Assembly (NCBI GenBank): GCA_035760705.1
Contig: DASTSL010000114.1
Coordinates: 55,131-119,130 of the forward strand
Reading direction: 5' to 3'
DNA: 64,000 nt
Origin: Allomeiothermus sp035760705
GTDB taxonomy: Bacteria; Deinococcota; Deinococci; Deinococcales; Thermaceae
Under the pieces are notes generated by a model. It saw nothing but the letters and a program-made list of their open reading frames with translations. It was not told where the DNA came from and ran no database searches. Below are positions 43,290 through 51,481 of the stretch, in pieces. The first letter of the stretch is position 1. Each line of letters starts with the position of its first letter. The translations under genes and the position numbers were made by a program.

Positions 43290-43649
43290 ATGAGGATGAC
43301 TCGAGCCATTCCGGTCCTCCCCAGCCGGGACATCCTGGAGTCCCTGGCTTTCTACCAGGATCACCTCGGCTTCGGGGAATCTTTCGTCCACGGCGAACCC
43401 GTCAATTACGGGGGGCTCAGCAAAGACGGGGTTGAACTGCACTTCTTCTATTCGGAAAACCCCGACGTTCCGGTGTGGACTTCATTCCGGTTGGGGGTTG
43501 GAGAGATTGAGGGTTTATACGAACGCTGCCAACAACAGGGCATCGTGCACCCCGATGCCCTGTTGGAAGAAAAACCCTGGGGGTTCAGAGAATTCGCCGT
43601 CGTCGACCCCTCGGGGGTGCTGGTGGTGATCTGGGAAGATCGCCCTTAA
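43290..43649 (+). CDS. VOC/glyoxalase-bleomycin resistance family protein
   Basis: A 119-residue VOC-fold protein. The typical start of each beta-alpha-beta module is visible: AIPVLPSRDILESLAFYQDHLGF and then LHFFYSENPDVP, ending in FAVVDPSGVLVVIWE. Such proteins bind antibiotics such as bleomycin or act as metal enzymes. Metal ligands cannot be fixed from sequence alone, as the first His/Glu positions are ambiguous. It lies two bases after the preceding stop and lacks its own ribosome site, so it is probably translated by coupling. Confidence 0.85.
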   Translation: MRMTRAIPVLPSRDILESLAFYQDHLGFGESFVHGEPVNYGGLSKDGVELHFFYSENPDVPVWTSFRLGVGEIEGLYERCQQQGIVHPDALLEEKPWGFREFAVVDPSGVLVVIWEDRP

Positions 43650-43727
43650 ACCGTCAAAACCATCCGTTTTCGTCGTCCGAATCGCTTGACTTGGTCAGGC
43701 CTGGCTTGGTTGGAGGAGGTAGGGAAG

Positions 43728-44072
43728 ATGTGGAACCTGATGAACCCAAATGCGGCAGATCAGTTGGCGGAGGCTAAGCGCAAGGCCGAACAACTCCAGC
43801 ACGAAGCCCGCACCTATGCTTTGCTCCGCAAGGCCCGTCAGGTCGGCCAGCTCAGCGTCTCGGCCTACGTGTTCGTCTCGTGCATCCGCCCCAAGGCCGT
43901 GCTGCGCAACCTGCGCCGCCTGCCCGGCGTGGTCAAGGCCGACGCCCTGGCGGGCTCGAGCGAGGCCATCGTGGTGGTCGAAGAGGAGAGCCGGGAAGGG
44001 CTCGAGGCCCTCCTCAGCCGCATCCGTGACCTGCCCGGGGTACTGGCCGCCAACTCCAAGCTGGCGGCTTGA
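43728..44072 (+). CDS. Small AsnC/Lrp ligand-domain-like protein (second paralogue) with helical N-terminus
   Basis: A 114-residue protein. The ATG at 43728 has GGAGGAGGTAGG upstream. Residues 1-40 form a charged helix (AADQLAEAKRKAEQLQHEAR), and the rest is the same RAM-like domain as 43030-43287: AYVFVSCIRPKAVLRNLRRL, PGVVKADALAGSSEAIVVVEE, DLPGVLAANSKLAA. With no helix-turn-helix it may be an effector-binding or oligomerising partner. Its genome position within the DdrO neighbourhood is notable but no operator is seen before it. Confidence 0.75.
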   Translation: MWNLMNPNAADQLAEAKRKAEQLQHEARTYALLRKARQVGQLSVSAYVFVSCIRPKAVLRNLRRLPGVVKADALAGSSEAIVVVEEESREGLEALLSRIRDLPGVLAANSKLAA

Positions 44073-44107
44073 GGCAGGATGCAGGTGGTGGGATGTAGGG
44101 TGGGGTA

Positions 44108-44581
44108 ATGATCGAAGCCGTCCTCGAGACCTGGCGGGTCCACGACGACCTCAACTTTTTCCTGCTGGGGCGCATCCCCGAAGCGGGCATGAGGGCCGTG
44201 ACGTTGCTCAAAAACGGCCAGCCCTCCACGGGCCGGGACGTGGCCCGGGTGTTCGCCCACGTCCATAACGTCCGGGTTTCGCACGTCCCTAAGGGGTTTC
44301 AGGGAAGCGCCCGGCTTTTCGAGAACGGGGTGACCCCCAGCAAGAGCGAACTCGAGGAAGCTCTGCGGGCTTCGGGTTCAGCGGTTGCCGAGCTTTTGCG
44401 GGCCAGCCTCGGGCGTGACCCCCGGGTCAAAAACTACGACCGCACCGGAATCCGGCTCCTGGGCTACCTGATCTCGCACGAGTCGCACCACCGGGGCCAG
44501 GTCATGCTGGCCCTCAAACAGTCCGGTGTGCGTCTACCCGAGGACGTGCGCTTCGGGCTTTGGACAACCTGGCTCAAATAA
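44108..44581 (+). CDS. DinB-fold protein
   Basis: A 157-residue DinB-superfamily protein. Characteristic segments are VFAHVHNVRVSHV and LLGYLISHESHHRGQVMLALKQSG, whose His residues form the usual metal site. GGGTGGGG precedes the ATG. It is unlike the DinB-fold gene at 41529 except in fold. The role is unknown; DinB in Bacillus is damage inducible, which fits the local theme, but no DdrO site is seen here. Confidence 0.85.
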   Translation: MIEAVLETWRVHDDLNFFLLGRIPEAGMRAVTLLKNGQPSTGRDVARVFAHVHNVRVSHVPKGFQGSARLFENGVTPSKSELEEALRASGSAVAELLRASLGRDPRVKNYDRTGIRLLGYLISHESHHRGQVMLALKQSGVRLPEDVRFGLWTTWLK

Positions 44582-44637
44582 GGCTGGTGGGTCAACTTCC
44601 CCCGCCCGGTGCGGAGCACTAGCGGGGGGAGGGCTTG

Positions 44638-44667
44638 GTGACAGCGCAAACCCAACCGGCGTATATT
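44638..44667 (+). promoter_or_regulatory. Promoter of the MFS gene, leaderless
   Basis: GTGACA (44638-44643), 18 bp, TATATT (44662-44667), with the ATG seven bases later at 44675. The short distance and lack of a ribosome site indicate a leaderless message. Confidence 0.7.
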
Positions 44668-44674
44668 TGGCCCT

Positions 44675-45844
44675 ATGCCCGCCCAGCCCCACCGCCCCAG
44701 CATCGCCGCCGTCACCCTGGCCCACATCAGCGTGGACATGCAGACCGGCTCGCTGGTGGTGCTGCTGCCGATCTTGCTGGCAAATTTCGACTTGAGCTAC
44801 GCCACCGCCGCCGCCATCATCACCGCCAACAACATCGTCATCGCCATTGCCCAGCCGCTTTTTGGCATCCTGGGCGACCAAAAATCCTACAAGTGGATGG
44901 TCTGGGCGGGCTGTCTTTTGTGCGGGGCGGCGATGGCCTCGGTCTTGTTTTTGCCCAGCTACGGGCTGGTGATCGCGGCGGTGATCCTCTCCGGCGTCGG
45001 CTCGGCAGCTTTTCATCCGGAGGGGCTCTCGAGGGTGCGCGCGGTGAGCGCCGAGAAAGTCGCCAGCGGGACCTCGTTCTTTTTCTCCGGCGGGAACATC
45101 GGCTTCGCCTTGGGGCCGATCGTGGCGACGTTGCTGGTCGAGCGCCTGGGTAAGCCCGGGGCGCTCTTGATGCTCGTCCCGACCACCTTGGGCCTGCTGG
45201 CCCTGCGGAGCCAGTGGCGCACGATTCGCCAGGATGCGCCCAAGAAGGCCAGGGTGGTGGGGGGCCGGGGGTTGGGCATTGCCTTCGGACTCGTGGCCTT
45301 TTTGATGCTCCTCATCACCCTGCGCAGCACCGTGATGTCCGGGTTGCAAGCCTTCATCCCGCTCTACTTCCACGAGACCGGAACCCTATCGAAGGAGGGT
45401 GCGGCCTTCCTGGTCACCCTGCTCGCCATCTGCGGGGCCGCCGGAACCCTGAGCGGCGGCTTGCTCGCGGATCGCTTCGGACGCCGCACGACCATGGCGA
45501 CGACGATGGTTTTGGCCTTGGGAGCCCTTTACTTCTTCCTGCACACCGAGGGAATCTTGCGGATGGTCGCCATCGGCTTTGCTGGGGCCTGCCTGAGCGC
45601 GGCCTGGCCGATCATCGTGGTGATGATCCAGGAGGCCATGCCCAACAACGTGGGGCTGGCTTCGGGGCTTTCGCTGGGGACTTCGTATGGGGCGACCGGG
45701 TTGGGGGTGGCGGCTTTGGGGAGTTTCGCCGATGCCTTCGGGCTATATAGCACCATGACCCTGCTGACCCTGTTGCCCATTGGGATTCTGTTGATGACGC
45801 TTTTCGTACCCGAACGAGTCTCTAAATCCGTCCCCCAAACCTGA
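44675..45844 (+). CDS. MFS transporter, fosmidomycin-resistance (Fsr)-like
   Basis: A 389-residue major facilitator with 12 hydrophobic segments. Fsr-type signatures are ITLAH-like VTLAHISVDMQTGSLVVLLP, the loop QPLFGILGDQKSY, and SGVGSAAFHPEGLSRVR. Fsr exports fosmidomycin and related compounds; physiological substrates are unknown. The large middle cytoplasmic loop (about residues 185-205) contains Arg and Lys. It is transcribed from its own promoter. Confidence 0.88.
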   Translation: MPAQPHRPSIAAVTLAHISVDMQTGSLVVLLPILLANFDLSYATAAAIITANNIVIAIAQPLFGILGDQKSYKWMVWAGCLLCGAAMASVLFLPSYGLVIAAVILSGVGSAAFHPEGLSRVRAVSAEKVASGTSFFFSGGNIGFALGPIVATLLVERLGKPGALLMLVPTTLGLLALRSQWRTIRQDAPKKARVVGGRGLGIAFGLVAFLMLLITLRSTVMSGLQAFIPLYFHETGTLSKEGAAFLVTLLAICGAAGTLSGGLLADRFGRRTTMATTMVLALGALYFFLHTEGILRMVAIGFAGACLSAAWPIIVVMIQEAMPNNVGLASGLSLGTSYGATGLGVAALGSFADAFGLYSTMTLLTLLPIGILLMTLFVPERVSKSVPQT

Positions 45845-45864
45845 GCCACCGTAAGCCACCGTAA

Positions 45865-46024
45865 GTTGTCACCCTGAGCGGAAGCGAAGGGTCTCTCCTG
45901 CGGGTGGATGGCTTGCCGCGAACACCACTAAACGGCTCGGGTAGAAAAGACGGTCTGTGTACCGGCATGAATTTGGCGGGGGCTGTGCGCAGGAGGGACC
46001 CCTAACTGCGTTCGGGATGACAAC
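45865..46024. repeat. MITE-like element with imperfect terminal inverted repeats
   Basis: About 160 bp bounded by inverted ends of roughly 37 bases: left GTTGTCACCCTGAGCGGAAG (from 45865), right arm reading on the minus strand GTTGTCATCCCGAACGCAGT (from 46024). Both continue into GGGTCTCTCCTGCG / GGGTCCCTCCTGCG. The ends match the widely seen TGTCACCCTGAGCG / GGATGACA dispersed repeat type. A tandem AGCCACCGTA pair lies just before it. Confidence 0.7.
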
Positions 46025-46051
46025 GAAAAGGTAGAGTGCGCCTCAGTGCAG

Positions 46052-46288
46052 TCAGCCTAAGACCTCATCGCCCAAATCCCGCCACCGGGGGTTGAAGCTG
46101 TTGATCAGGTCATATTTCTTTCGTCTCGACCAGCTTTTGAGCTGCTTTTCGGGTTCAATGGCAGTCCTAACATCTTGGGTTTCCTCGTAGTAGACGAGTT
46201 GGGTGATATTGTACCGCCGCGTAAATCCTTCGATCAGCTTGTCCCGCTGCTCGTGAATACGCCGCGCTAAATCATTGGTCATACCCAC
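46052..46288 (-). CDS. GIY-YIG endonuclease domain protein, apparently missing its start
   Basis: The 78-residue frame from the ATG at 46288 (MTNDLARRIHEQRDKLIEGFTRRYN, then LVYYEE and an IEPEKQLKSWSRRKK end) is a UvrC-type GIY-YIG single-domain protein. In the same frame upstream the DNA encodes the missing first strand (RYWAYILTNDSQTLYVG, up to 46342), where the GIY- and YVG-type tyrosines lie, but there is no ATG, GTG or TTG before a TAA at 46343-46345 except a GTG inside the YVG. Full-length translation would need an unusual start; the gene may be decayed. Confidence 0.55.
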   Translation of the reverse strand: MGMTNDLARRIHEQRDKLIEGFTRRYNITQLVYYEETQDVRTAIEPEKQLKSWSRRKKYDLINSFNPRWRDLGDEVLG

Positions 46289-46386
46289 ATATAGAGTTTG
46301 GCTGTCATTGGTGAGGATGTACGCCCAGTACCGCGCACCGGCTTATTGTGGCATGTCAGGTTGGTGCTCTTAAGGGTCAGTAGAGA

Positions 46387-46392
46387 TACAAT
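46387..46392 (+). promoter_or_regulatory. -10 element of the aminotransferase gene
   Basis: TACAAT, 11 bases before the ATG at 46404. No ribosome site follows, suggesting a leaderless message. No clear -35 is seen. Confidence 0.45.
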
Positions 46393-46403
46393 CGTTAGCA
46401 TCT

Positions 46404-47759
46404 ATGCCGCAGACCCTCGAGTACGACACCGAAAAACTCATCGAACAAGACTTGGCCCATCTCTTCCACCCCGTCACCAACCTCCACCGCCACGCCCAAT
46501 CCGGTCCGCTGGTGATGGTGGAGGGCAGGGGGAGCCGGGTCAAGGACTCGAGCGGGAAGTGGTACATAGACGGCTTCGCGGGCCTGTGGAACGTGAACGT
46601 GGGGCACGGGCGCGCCGAGCTGGCTGAGGTCGCGGCGGAGCAGATGCGGCGGCTGGCCTTTCAGCCGACTTTCTTCGGGATGGCGACCCCTCCGGCCATC
46701 GAACTCGCAGCGAAGCTCTCCGAACTCCTGCCGCACCACTCGCACTTCCAGTTCACCTCGGGCGGGGCGGAGAGCAACGAGACCGCCATCAAGATCGCCC
46801 GCTACTACTGGGCGCTTTCGGGGCTGCCGCAGAAGACCAAGATCATCTCGAGGCGCATGGCCTACCACGGGATCGCCATGGGAGCCTTGGCCGCGACCGG
46901 GGTTCCGGCCTACCATGCCGACTTTGGGCCACTCCCGCCGGGCTTCGTCCACGTCACGGCCCCGCACGCCTACCGGAACAATCCGGGGCTCTCGGAGTCC
47001 GACTTTGTAGCGATGCTGGCGCGGGAACTCGAGGACACCATCCGGCGCGAAGGCCCCGAGACCATCGCGGCCTTCATCGCCGAGCCGGTGCAGGGGGCGG
47101 GCGGCCTGGTTCCCCCGCCGGAGGGCTACTGGCAGGTCATCCCGCAAATCCTCAAGAAACACGAAATCCTGCTCATCGCCGACGAGGTGATCACCGGCTT
47201 TGGGCGCACCGGGCGGATGTTCGCCCAGGAGACCTATGGCTTCCAGGCCGACATCACCAGCTTTGCCAAGGGCGTCACCTCGGGCTACGTGCCGCTAGGC
47301 GGGGTGGGCGTGACCCCACAGGTGTACGCGGTGGTCTCGAGGCCGGACCGGATGTTCATGCACGGCTTCACCTACTCCGGGCACCCGGTGGCCTGTGCGG
47401 TGGGGCTGGCCAACATCGCCATCATCGAGCGCGAGCAGCTTTGGGAGAACGCTGCCCTGCGGGGGGAGCAACTGATGCGAGGGCTCGAGCGCTTGCTCGA
47501 TCACCCCAACGTCGGCGACGTGCGCGGCAAGGGCTTGATGGCCCTGCTCGAGGTGGTCGAGGACAAACCTACCAAGAAGAGCTTTGACCCCTCCAAGGGC
47601 ATCGGCGGGAAGCTCCAGGCCGCCACCCGCCAGCGGGGGCTCATCGTACGCTGCAACGACACCGGCATGGCGATATCTCCCCCTCTGGTCATCACCGAGG
47701 CCGAGGTGGACGAGATGCTGAATATCCTCTCGGATTCGCTGGATGAGGTGTTCGCCTAA
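46404..47759 (+). CDS. Class III PLP-dependent aminotransferase (aspartate aminotransferase family)
   Basis: A 451-residue omega-aminotransferase. The PLP lysine is in SFAKGVTSGYVPLGGVGV (about residue 290), the cofactor Asp in LLIADEVITGFGRTGRMFA, and the phosphate-binding FTSGGAESNETAIKIAR. IAFIAEPVQGAGGLVPPP-type sequence (FIAEPVQGAGGLVPPPEGY) is present. Family members transfer the terminal amino group of beta-alanine, GABA, putrescine or similar to pyruvate or 2-oxoglutarate. Specificity is not decided by these motifs. Confidence 0.9.
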   Translation: MPQTLEYDTEKLIEQDLAHLFHPVTNLHRHAQSGPLVMVEGRGSRVKDSSGKWYIDGFAGLWNVNVGHGRAELAEVAAEQMRRLAFQPTFFGMATPPAIELAAKLSELLPHHSHFQFTSGGAESNETAIKIARYYWALSGLPQKTKIISRRMAYHGIAMGALAATGVPAYHADFGPLPPGFVHVTAPHAYRNNPGLSESDFVAMLARELEDTIRREGPETIAAFIAEPVQGAGGLVPPPEGYWQVIPQILKKHEILLIADEVITGFGRTGRMFAQETYGFQADITSFAKGVTSGYVPLGGVGVTPQVYAVVSRPDRMFMHGFTYSGHPVACAVGLANIAIIEREQLWENAALRGEQLMRGLERLLDHPNVGDVRGKGLMALLEVVEDKPTKKSFDPSKGIGGKLQAATRQRGLIVRCNDTGMAISPPLVITEAEVDEMLNILSDSLDEVFA

Positions 47760-47890
47760 CGCTGAACGCTAACGGTCGAACGGCGTACGTCTTACGCCAA
47801 CGATCCCGGCGGTCCGTTCTCTGGGGGAATCGTCGCCTTACCGCACGGCGCGGCGGCTGCGGCAACCCATCCTCAATTAAGGATTTGGTA

Positions 47891-48394
47891 TCAATCGAAG
47901 CGCGAGAGAAAAGCCTGCATGAAACCCGGCAGGTCGTCGGCGTGTTGTGCGGTGACCAGGTGGCCTTCGGTCACGACCCGCTCCTCGAGGTAGAGGGCCC
48001 CGGCGTTCTCGAGGTCTTCGCGGATCGAGCTGAACCCGGTGAGCCTGCGGCCCCTGACCACTCCGGCACTGATGAGCGCCCAGCCCGCGTGGCAGATGGC
48101 CCCCAGGGGTTTCTTGGCTTCGTCAACCTCGCGGATCAGGTGCACCATCGCCTTGCTCCGCCGAATCCGGTCCGGGGCGAACCCGCCCGGCACGATCAGC
48201 CCAGCTAAATCCCCGGCTTTGACCTCGCTGGCTGCGACGGTGGCCTCGAAGGTGAAGGGGGTTTTGCCGTGGTAGAGGCCTGGCTTGGGGCCGATCACGA
48301 GCGGTCGGAACCCAGCTTCTTGCACCCGGTAGTAGGGGTAGACCACCTCGCGCTCGTCGAAGTAATCCTCCAGCAGAATCCCGACCGTTTTCAT
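47891..48394 (-). CDS. DJ-1/PfpI family protein
   Basis: A 167-residue DJ-1/PfpI-fold protein. The nucleophile elbow is AICHAGWALISAG with Cys101 followed by His102, and the partner Glu15 lies in LEDYFDEREVVYP. LAGLIVPGGFAPDRIR is the usual strand-loop. Such proteins act as glyoxalase III-like, deglycase or general stress proteins. No ribosome site precedes the ATG. Confidence 0.9.
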   Translation of the reverse strand: MKTVGILLEDYFDEREVVYPYYRVQEAGFRPLVIGPKPGLYHGKTPFTFEATVAASEVKAGDLAGLIVPGGFAPDRIRRSKAMVHLIREVDEAKKPLGAICHAGWALISAGVVRGRRLTGFSSIREDLENAGALYLEERVVTEGHLVTAQHADDLPGFMQAFLSRFD

Positions 48395-48449
48395 GGCTTT
48401 ACTTTAAGTATCTCCAGGATAGAAAGGTAGTGGGGGGAGGGGGGCGCAC

Positions 48450-49592
48450 TTAGCCCCTCGAGCGCTCGGTCAGCCAGGCCGCTAGGTCTTGCAGGGGAGC
48501 TGTCTGGATGGGGCGGAAATTGTCGTCAAGGGGGCTCGAGGCGGTTCCCAGCGAATGCCCCAGCCCCTCGTAAATTTTGAGCAGGTGGCGGGGGTTGCCG
48601 GATTTGGCCAGGGCTTCGTCGAGGGCTCGAGCGCCCTGCGCCGGCACGTTCGCGTCGTTCGCCCCTTGCAGGATGAGCACCGGCATTTTGAGGGAGGGGG
48701 CCTGTTCGGTCGCGGTGGGCAGCGCCCGGCCCGGAGCGTAGATAGTGAAGAAGCCCTGGGGTGAAAACGCCGCGTCGAGCATACGACCGAACACCTGCGG
48801 GCTCAGCTCGCTGGCTAGGTCCAGGGCTCCGTTTTTGTTGGTGTCGAGGGTTGGATTGATGGCAATCCGGCCCTGCTGGAAAGCCTGCGGGTCGGCGATG
48901 TAATTGAGGACGCTCTGAGCGACCAGCCCCCCATTGCCCTGCAGGGCCGCGACCAGGGTTGCATCGGTTACTTTGCCGTCCTGGGCAAAGTTGCTCAGAT
49001 AGGGCAGCCCCACCTGTTCGATCTGGTAAGCGAAGAGGTCCCGCCAGGGGAGCGCGACCGGCCCTTGCACCACCAGCCCGGCCAGCTCGGGGTGCTGGGC
49101 GGCCAGCGCGGCGGCCACGGTGCTCCCTTCGCTCCAGCCGTATAGGAAGATTTTGCGCTTATCCACCTTGGGATTGGCTTTGGCGGCCTCGAGCGCGGTC
49201 TGTGCGTCGGCGAGCATCTGCTGCAGGGTGAGCTTGCTGTAGAAGCTCTGGAAATCGGCCTGGCCCGGCCCGCTGACATAGTGTTTGTTGTAGCGGAGCA
49301 CGGCGAAACCCCTGGCGCTCAGGAATTCGCTGATGTCCTTGAAGATGGCCGAGAGCTTGACCGGCTGCCCGTTCGGGCCGCGGCCAAATACGCCGGCGTC
49401 CATATCCATCGGGGTCGAGCCGTGGATTAGGATCACCGTAGGGAAAGGCCCACCTTGGGCCGGGTAGGTGAGTTCGGCCTTGCTCTGAAAATCCCCGAAG
49501 TTGAGGGTGAGGGCTTGGCGCTCGACCGCCGATTGGGCCTGAGCCAGACCGAAAAGCCCCGCGAACAAGGCTAAAAAAAACATCTTATACAT
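48450..49592 (-). CDS. Secreted alpha/beta hydrolase
   Basis: A 380-residue exported esterase-type enzyme. Residues 1-20 are a signal peptide (FFLALFAGLFGLAQAQ). The oxyanion HGST is at about residue 57-60, the nucleophile Ser154 is in GWSEG, the acid may be in LILQGANDANVPAQGA, and the His in YEGLGHSLGT. This is a dienelactone-hydrolase/peptidase S9-like layout. Substrate unknown. Confidence 0.85.
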   Translation of the reverse strand: MYKMFFLALFAGLFGLAQAQSAVERQALTLNFGDFQSKAELTYPAQGGPFPTVILIHGSTPMDMDAGVFGRGPNGQPVKLSAIFKDISEFLSARGFAVLRYNKHYVSGPGQADFQSFYSKLTLQQMLADAQTALEAAKANPKVDKRKIFLYGWSEGSTVAAALAAQHPELAGLVVQGPVALPWRDLFAYQIEQVGLPYLSNFAQDGKVTDATLVAALQGNGGLVAQSVLNYIADPQAFQQGRIAINPTLDTNKNGALDLASELSPQVFGRMLDAAFSPQGFFTIYAPGRALPTATEQAPSLKMPVLILQGANDANVPAQGARALDEALAKSGNPRHLLKIYEGLGHSLGTASSPLDDNFRPIQTAPLQDLAAWLTERSRG

Positions 49593-49637
49593 GAACCTGA
49601 GCGTAGAAGAGCAAGGTGATAGTTGGGTGAAGGGCCT

Positions 49638-50231
49638 TTACAGCCGTACCTCTTTGATCCGCTCGAGAAAGTCGTGGACGATGTTCCCGGTCACTCCCCA
49701 GATGTCGTAGCCGCGCCAGGGATAGTGCCAGACCCGGCGCTTGATCACACCGGGCTGGGCCGCAAGCGCCTCCTCGGGCAGTGGGGCGGGCCGGGAGACC
49801 ACCCGCTCCTCAGCGTAGGCCGGGGCCTGCATCAACTCTTCGATCGGGACCCAGAGGATCTCGCTCACCTCGACCGGGTTAGGCCTGAGCTGGGGTTCTT
49901 CTCTGAGCTGCGCCAGCAGCGGGAAGACCCGGAAGCCGAAGGGGGAGAAGGTGGGGTCGAGGTGGCCAAGGATCTCGACCAGATCGGCCCTGAGGCCCAC
50001 CTCTTCCCAGGCCTCGCGCAACGCGGCCTGCTCGGCAGTCTCGCCGTCGTCGAAGCGCCCGCCGGGGAAGCTCACCTGGGCGGCGTGGTGCGGTAGGTCG
50101 GCGCTCCGCACGGTGAACAGAAGGTGCCCCTCCCAAACCGGGAGCAGCACGGCGGCGTCCACGAAGCCCTCGGGCAAGCTCAGCTCGAGGGGTGGACGGT
50201 TGACGGCGGCTTTGAGGACTTCGGATTTCAT
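49638..50231 (-). CDS. Nudix hydrolase, CoA pyrophosphatase-like (NudL type)
   Basis: A 197-residue protein. The Nudix box reads GGRFDDGETAEQAALREAWEE then VGL, preceded by the NudL-specific SFPGG context (LPHHAAQVSFPGG). Members hydrolyse CoA and its derivatives to 4'-phosphopantetheine products and 3',5'-ADP. The following stretch LDPTFSPFGFRVFPLLAQL also matches the family. Confidence 0.88.
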   Translation of the reverse strand: MKSEVLKAAVNRPPLELSLPEGFVDAAVLLPVWEGHLLFTVRSADLPHHAAQVSFPGGRFDDGETAEQAALREAWEEVGLRADLVEILGHLDPTFSPFGFRVFPLLAQLREEPQLRPNPVEVSEILWVPIEELMQAPAYAEERVVSRPAPLPEEALAAQPGVIKRRVWHYPWRGYDIWGVTGNIVHDFLERIKEVRL

Positions 50232-50259
50232 AGGGGTGGTCGAGGGTCCAGGGTGGGGG

Positions 50260-50886
50260 CTAAAAGGCTTTGGGCTCTGGACCCTCAGCCCTCGACCCTA
50301 GACATTCTTTTTCACAGCGTTCCCTGAGCAAAATCTCCGGGTTCACCTGCTCCCTTCGGCAAAGAGCCACCATCCGCCATAAGGCTTCCCTCAGGTCACC
50401 CCGCCGGAGGGCTTCGATCACCTCGGCCTCGGAGGACACCGGGGTCTGGCGCTTCTTTTGAATCTCCGTGGCTCGAGCCAGTGCCCCCAAGCTACGGGGC
50501 ACCTCGTCACAGACGGACTGACGGGCCTTCCCCTCCTTGGCCTTGATGGCCTGCCAGTTCGCCGTGACCTGTTCGGGGGTATCGGCCTGCACGTCGCCAA
50601 AGACGTGGGGGTGACGGCGGATCAGCTTATCCACAATGTGCCCCTCGACCTGTGGATAACTGAAGTTGCCCTCCTGCTCGGCGATCACGCTGTGAAAGGC
50701 CACCTGCAAGAGCACGTCGCCCAGTTCCTCGGCGAGGTGGGCCATGTCACCCGTGGTCATGGCGTCTACTGCCTCGGCGGCCTCCTCGAGCATATAGGGC
50801 CGCAGGCTCAGGTGGGTCTGTTCCTTGTCCCATGGGCAGCCGTCCGGGGCCCGCAGGCGGCGCATGACTTCCAACAGACGCTCCAT
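50260..50886 (-). CDS. mazG: Nucleoside triphosphate pyrophosphohydrolase, MazG-like
   Basis: A 208-residue MazG domain protein. It has the family start MERLLEVMRRLRAPDGCPWD, the metal-binding EEAAEAVDAM and EELGDVLLQVAFHS, and IRRHPHVFGD. Length is that of a single-domain MazG plus a short C-terminus. MazG proteins hydrolyse abnormal NTPs or (p)ppGpp. The C-terminal dozen residues overlap one arm of an inverted repeat (50277-50297). Confidence 0.92.
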   Translation of the reverse strand: MERLLEVMRRLRAPDGCPWDKEQTHLSLRPYMLEEAAEAVDAMTTGDMAHLAEELGDVLLQVAFHSVIAEQEGNFSYPQVEGHIVDKLIRRHPHVFGDVQADTPEQVTANWQAIKAKEGKARQSVCDEVPRSLGALARATEIQKKRQTPVSSEAEVIEALRRGDLREALWRMVALCRREQVNPEILLRERCEKECLGSRAEGPEPKAF

Positions 50887-50919
50887 AAGATCAGATTAGC
50901 CCTTTCCAGCAGCCCGTGC

Positions 50920-51396
50920 TCATGATGGCTGAGGGGTATTTGGCCTCGAGATCCCCCAGAGCAACACCCCCCCGGCCAGGGTGAGCCCCACCCCCAGCAA
51001 CCCCAAGAGGTCCACCGGGGCCACGTCGCCAAGAACCCAGCCCTGTGGGGCCGGGACCGGCAGGCCGGTGGTGCGGGTCACGACGAACAGCAGGGTCATC
51101 CCGGCAGCATAGTACGAGCCGAGCCGGTAGATGTTGCGAAGCCAGAGGGGGGGGAGCTCGAGGAACCCCGCTAGGGCCAGCAGCCCGGCGTACCCGAGCT
51201 GGCCCAGCAGGAGCATCATGAAGACCAAGGCGTACCAGAACCCCGCCCCCTGGAGGGCCAAGGGGGTCTCCCGGCCTCGGAACAATTCCCCGCAGAGCCC
51301 ACCCCCCAACGGCGTGCTGCCAAACCCCAAGAGTTGGAGGAAAAAAGGGAGCGCCAGCAAGAACGCCGCCCAGCGCACCCCCGCATCCTGCCGCAT
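50920..51396 (-). CDS. Small polytopic membrane protein
   Basis: A 158-residue protein with four hydrophobic segments (for example FLLALPFFLQLLGFG; ALVFMMLLLGQLGYAGLLAL; GLLGVGLTLAGGVLLWG). I chose the ATG at 51396 over the 51438 frame start because it begins a normal hydrophobic helix and keeps clear of the divergent promoter. No family recognised. It is divergent from the copper operon. Confidence 0.6.
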   Translation of the reverse strand: MRQDAGVRWAAFLLALPFFLQLLGFGSTPLGGGLCGELFRGRETPLALQGAGFWYALVFMMLLLGQLGYAGLLALAGFLELPPLWLRNIYRLGSYYAAGMTLLFVVTRTTGLPVPAPQGWVLGDVAPVDLLGLLGVGLTLAGGVLLWGISRPNTPQPS

Positions 51397-51439
51397 ACTA
51401 CCCAGTCTACGCCGGGGCCAAGCGGGGCGAACCGCCAAG

Positions 51440-51469
51440 GTGACATTCTTCCCTGGAAATTTCTGCTAG
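51440..51469 (+). promoter_or_regulatory. Promoter of the PCuAC-Sco operon, leaderless
   Basis: GTGACA (51440-51445), 18 bp, TGCTAG (51464-51469), and the ATG 12 bases later. The same GTGACA-18-bp pattern precedes the MFS gene. Confidence 0.6.
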
Positions 51470-51481
51470 GGTGCTCCCGTT

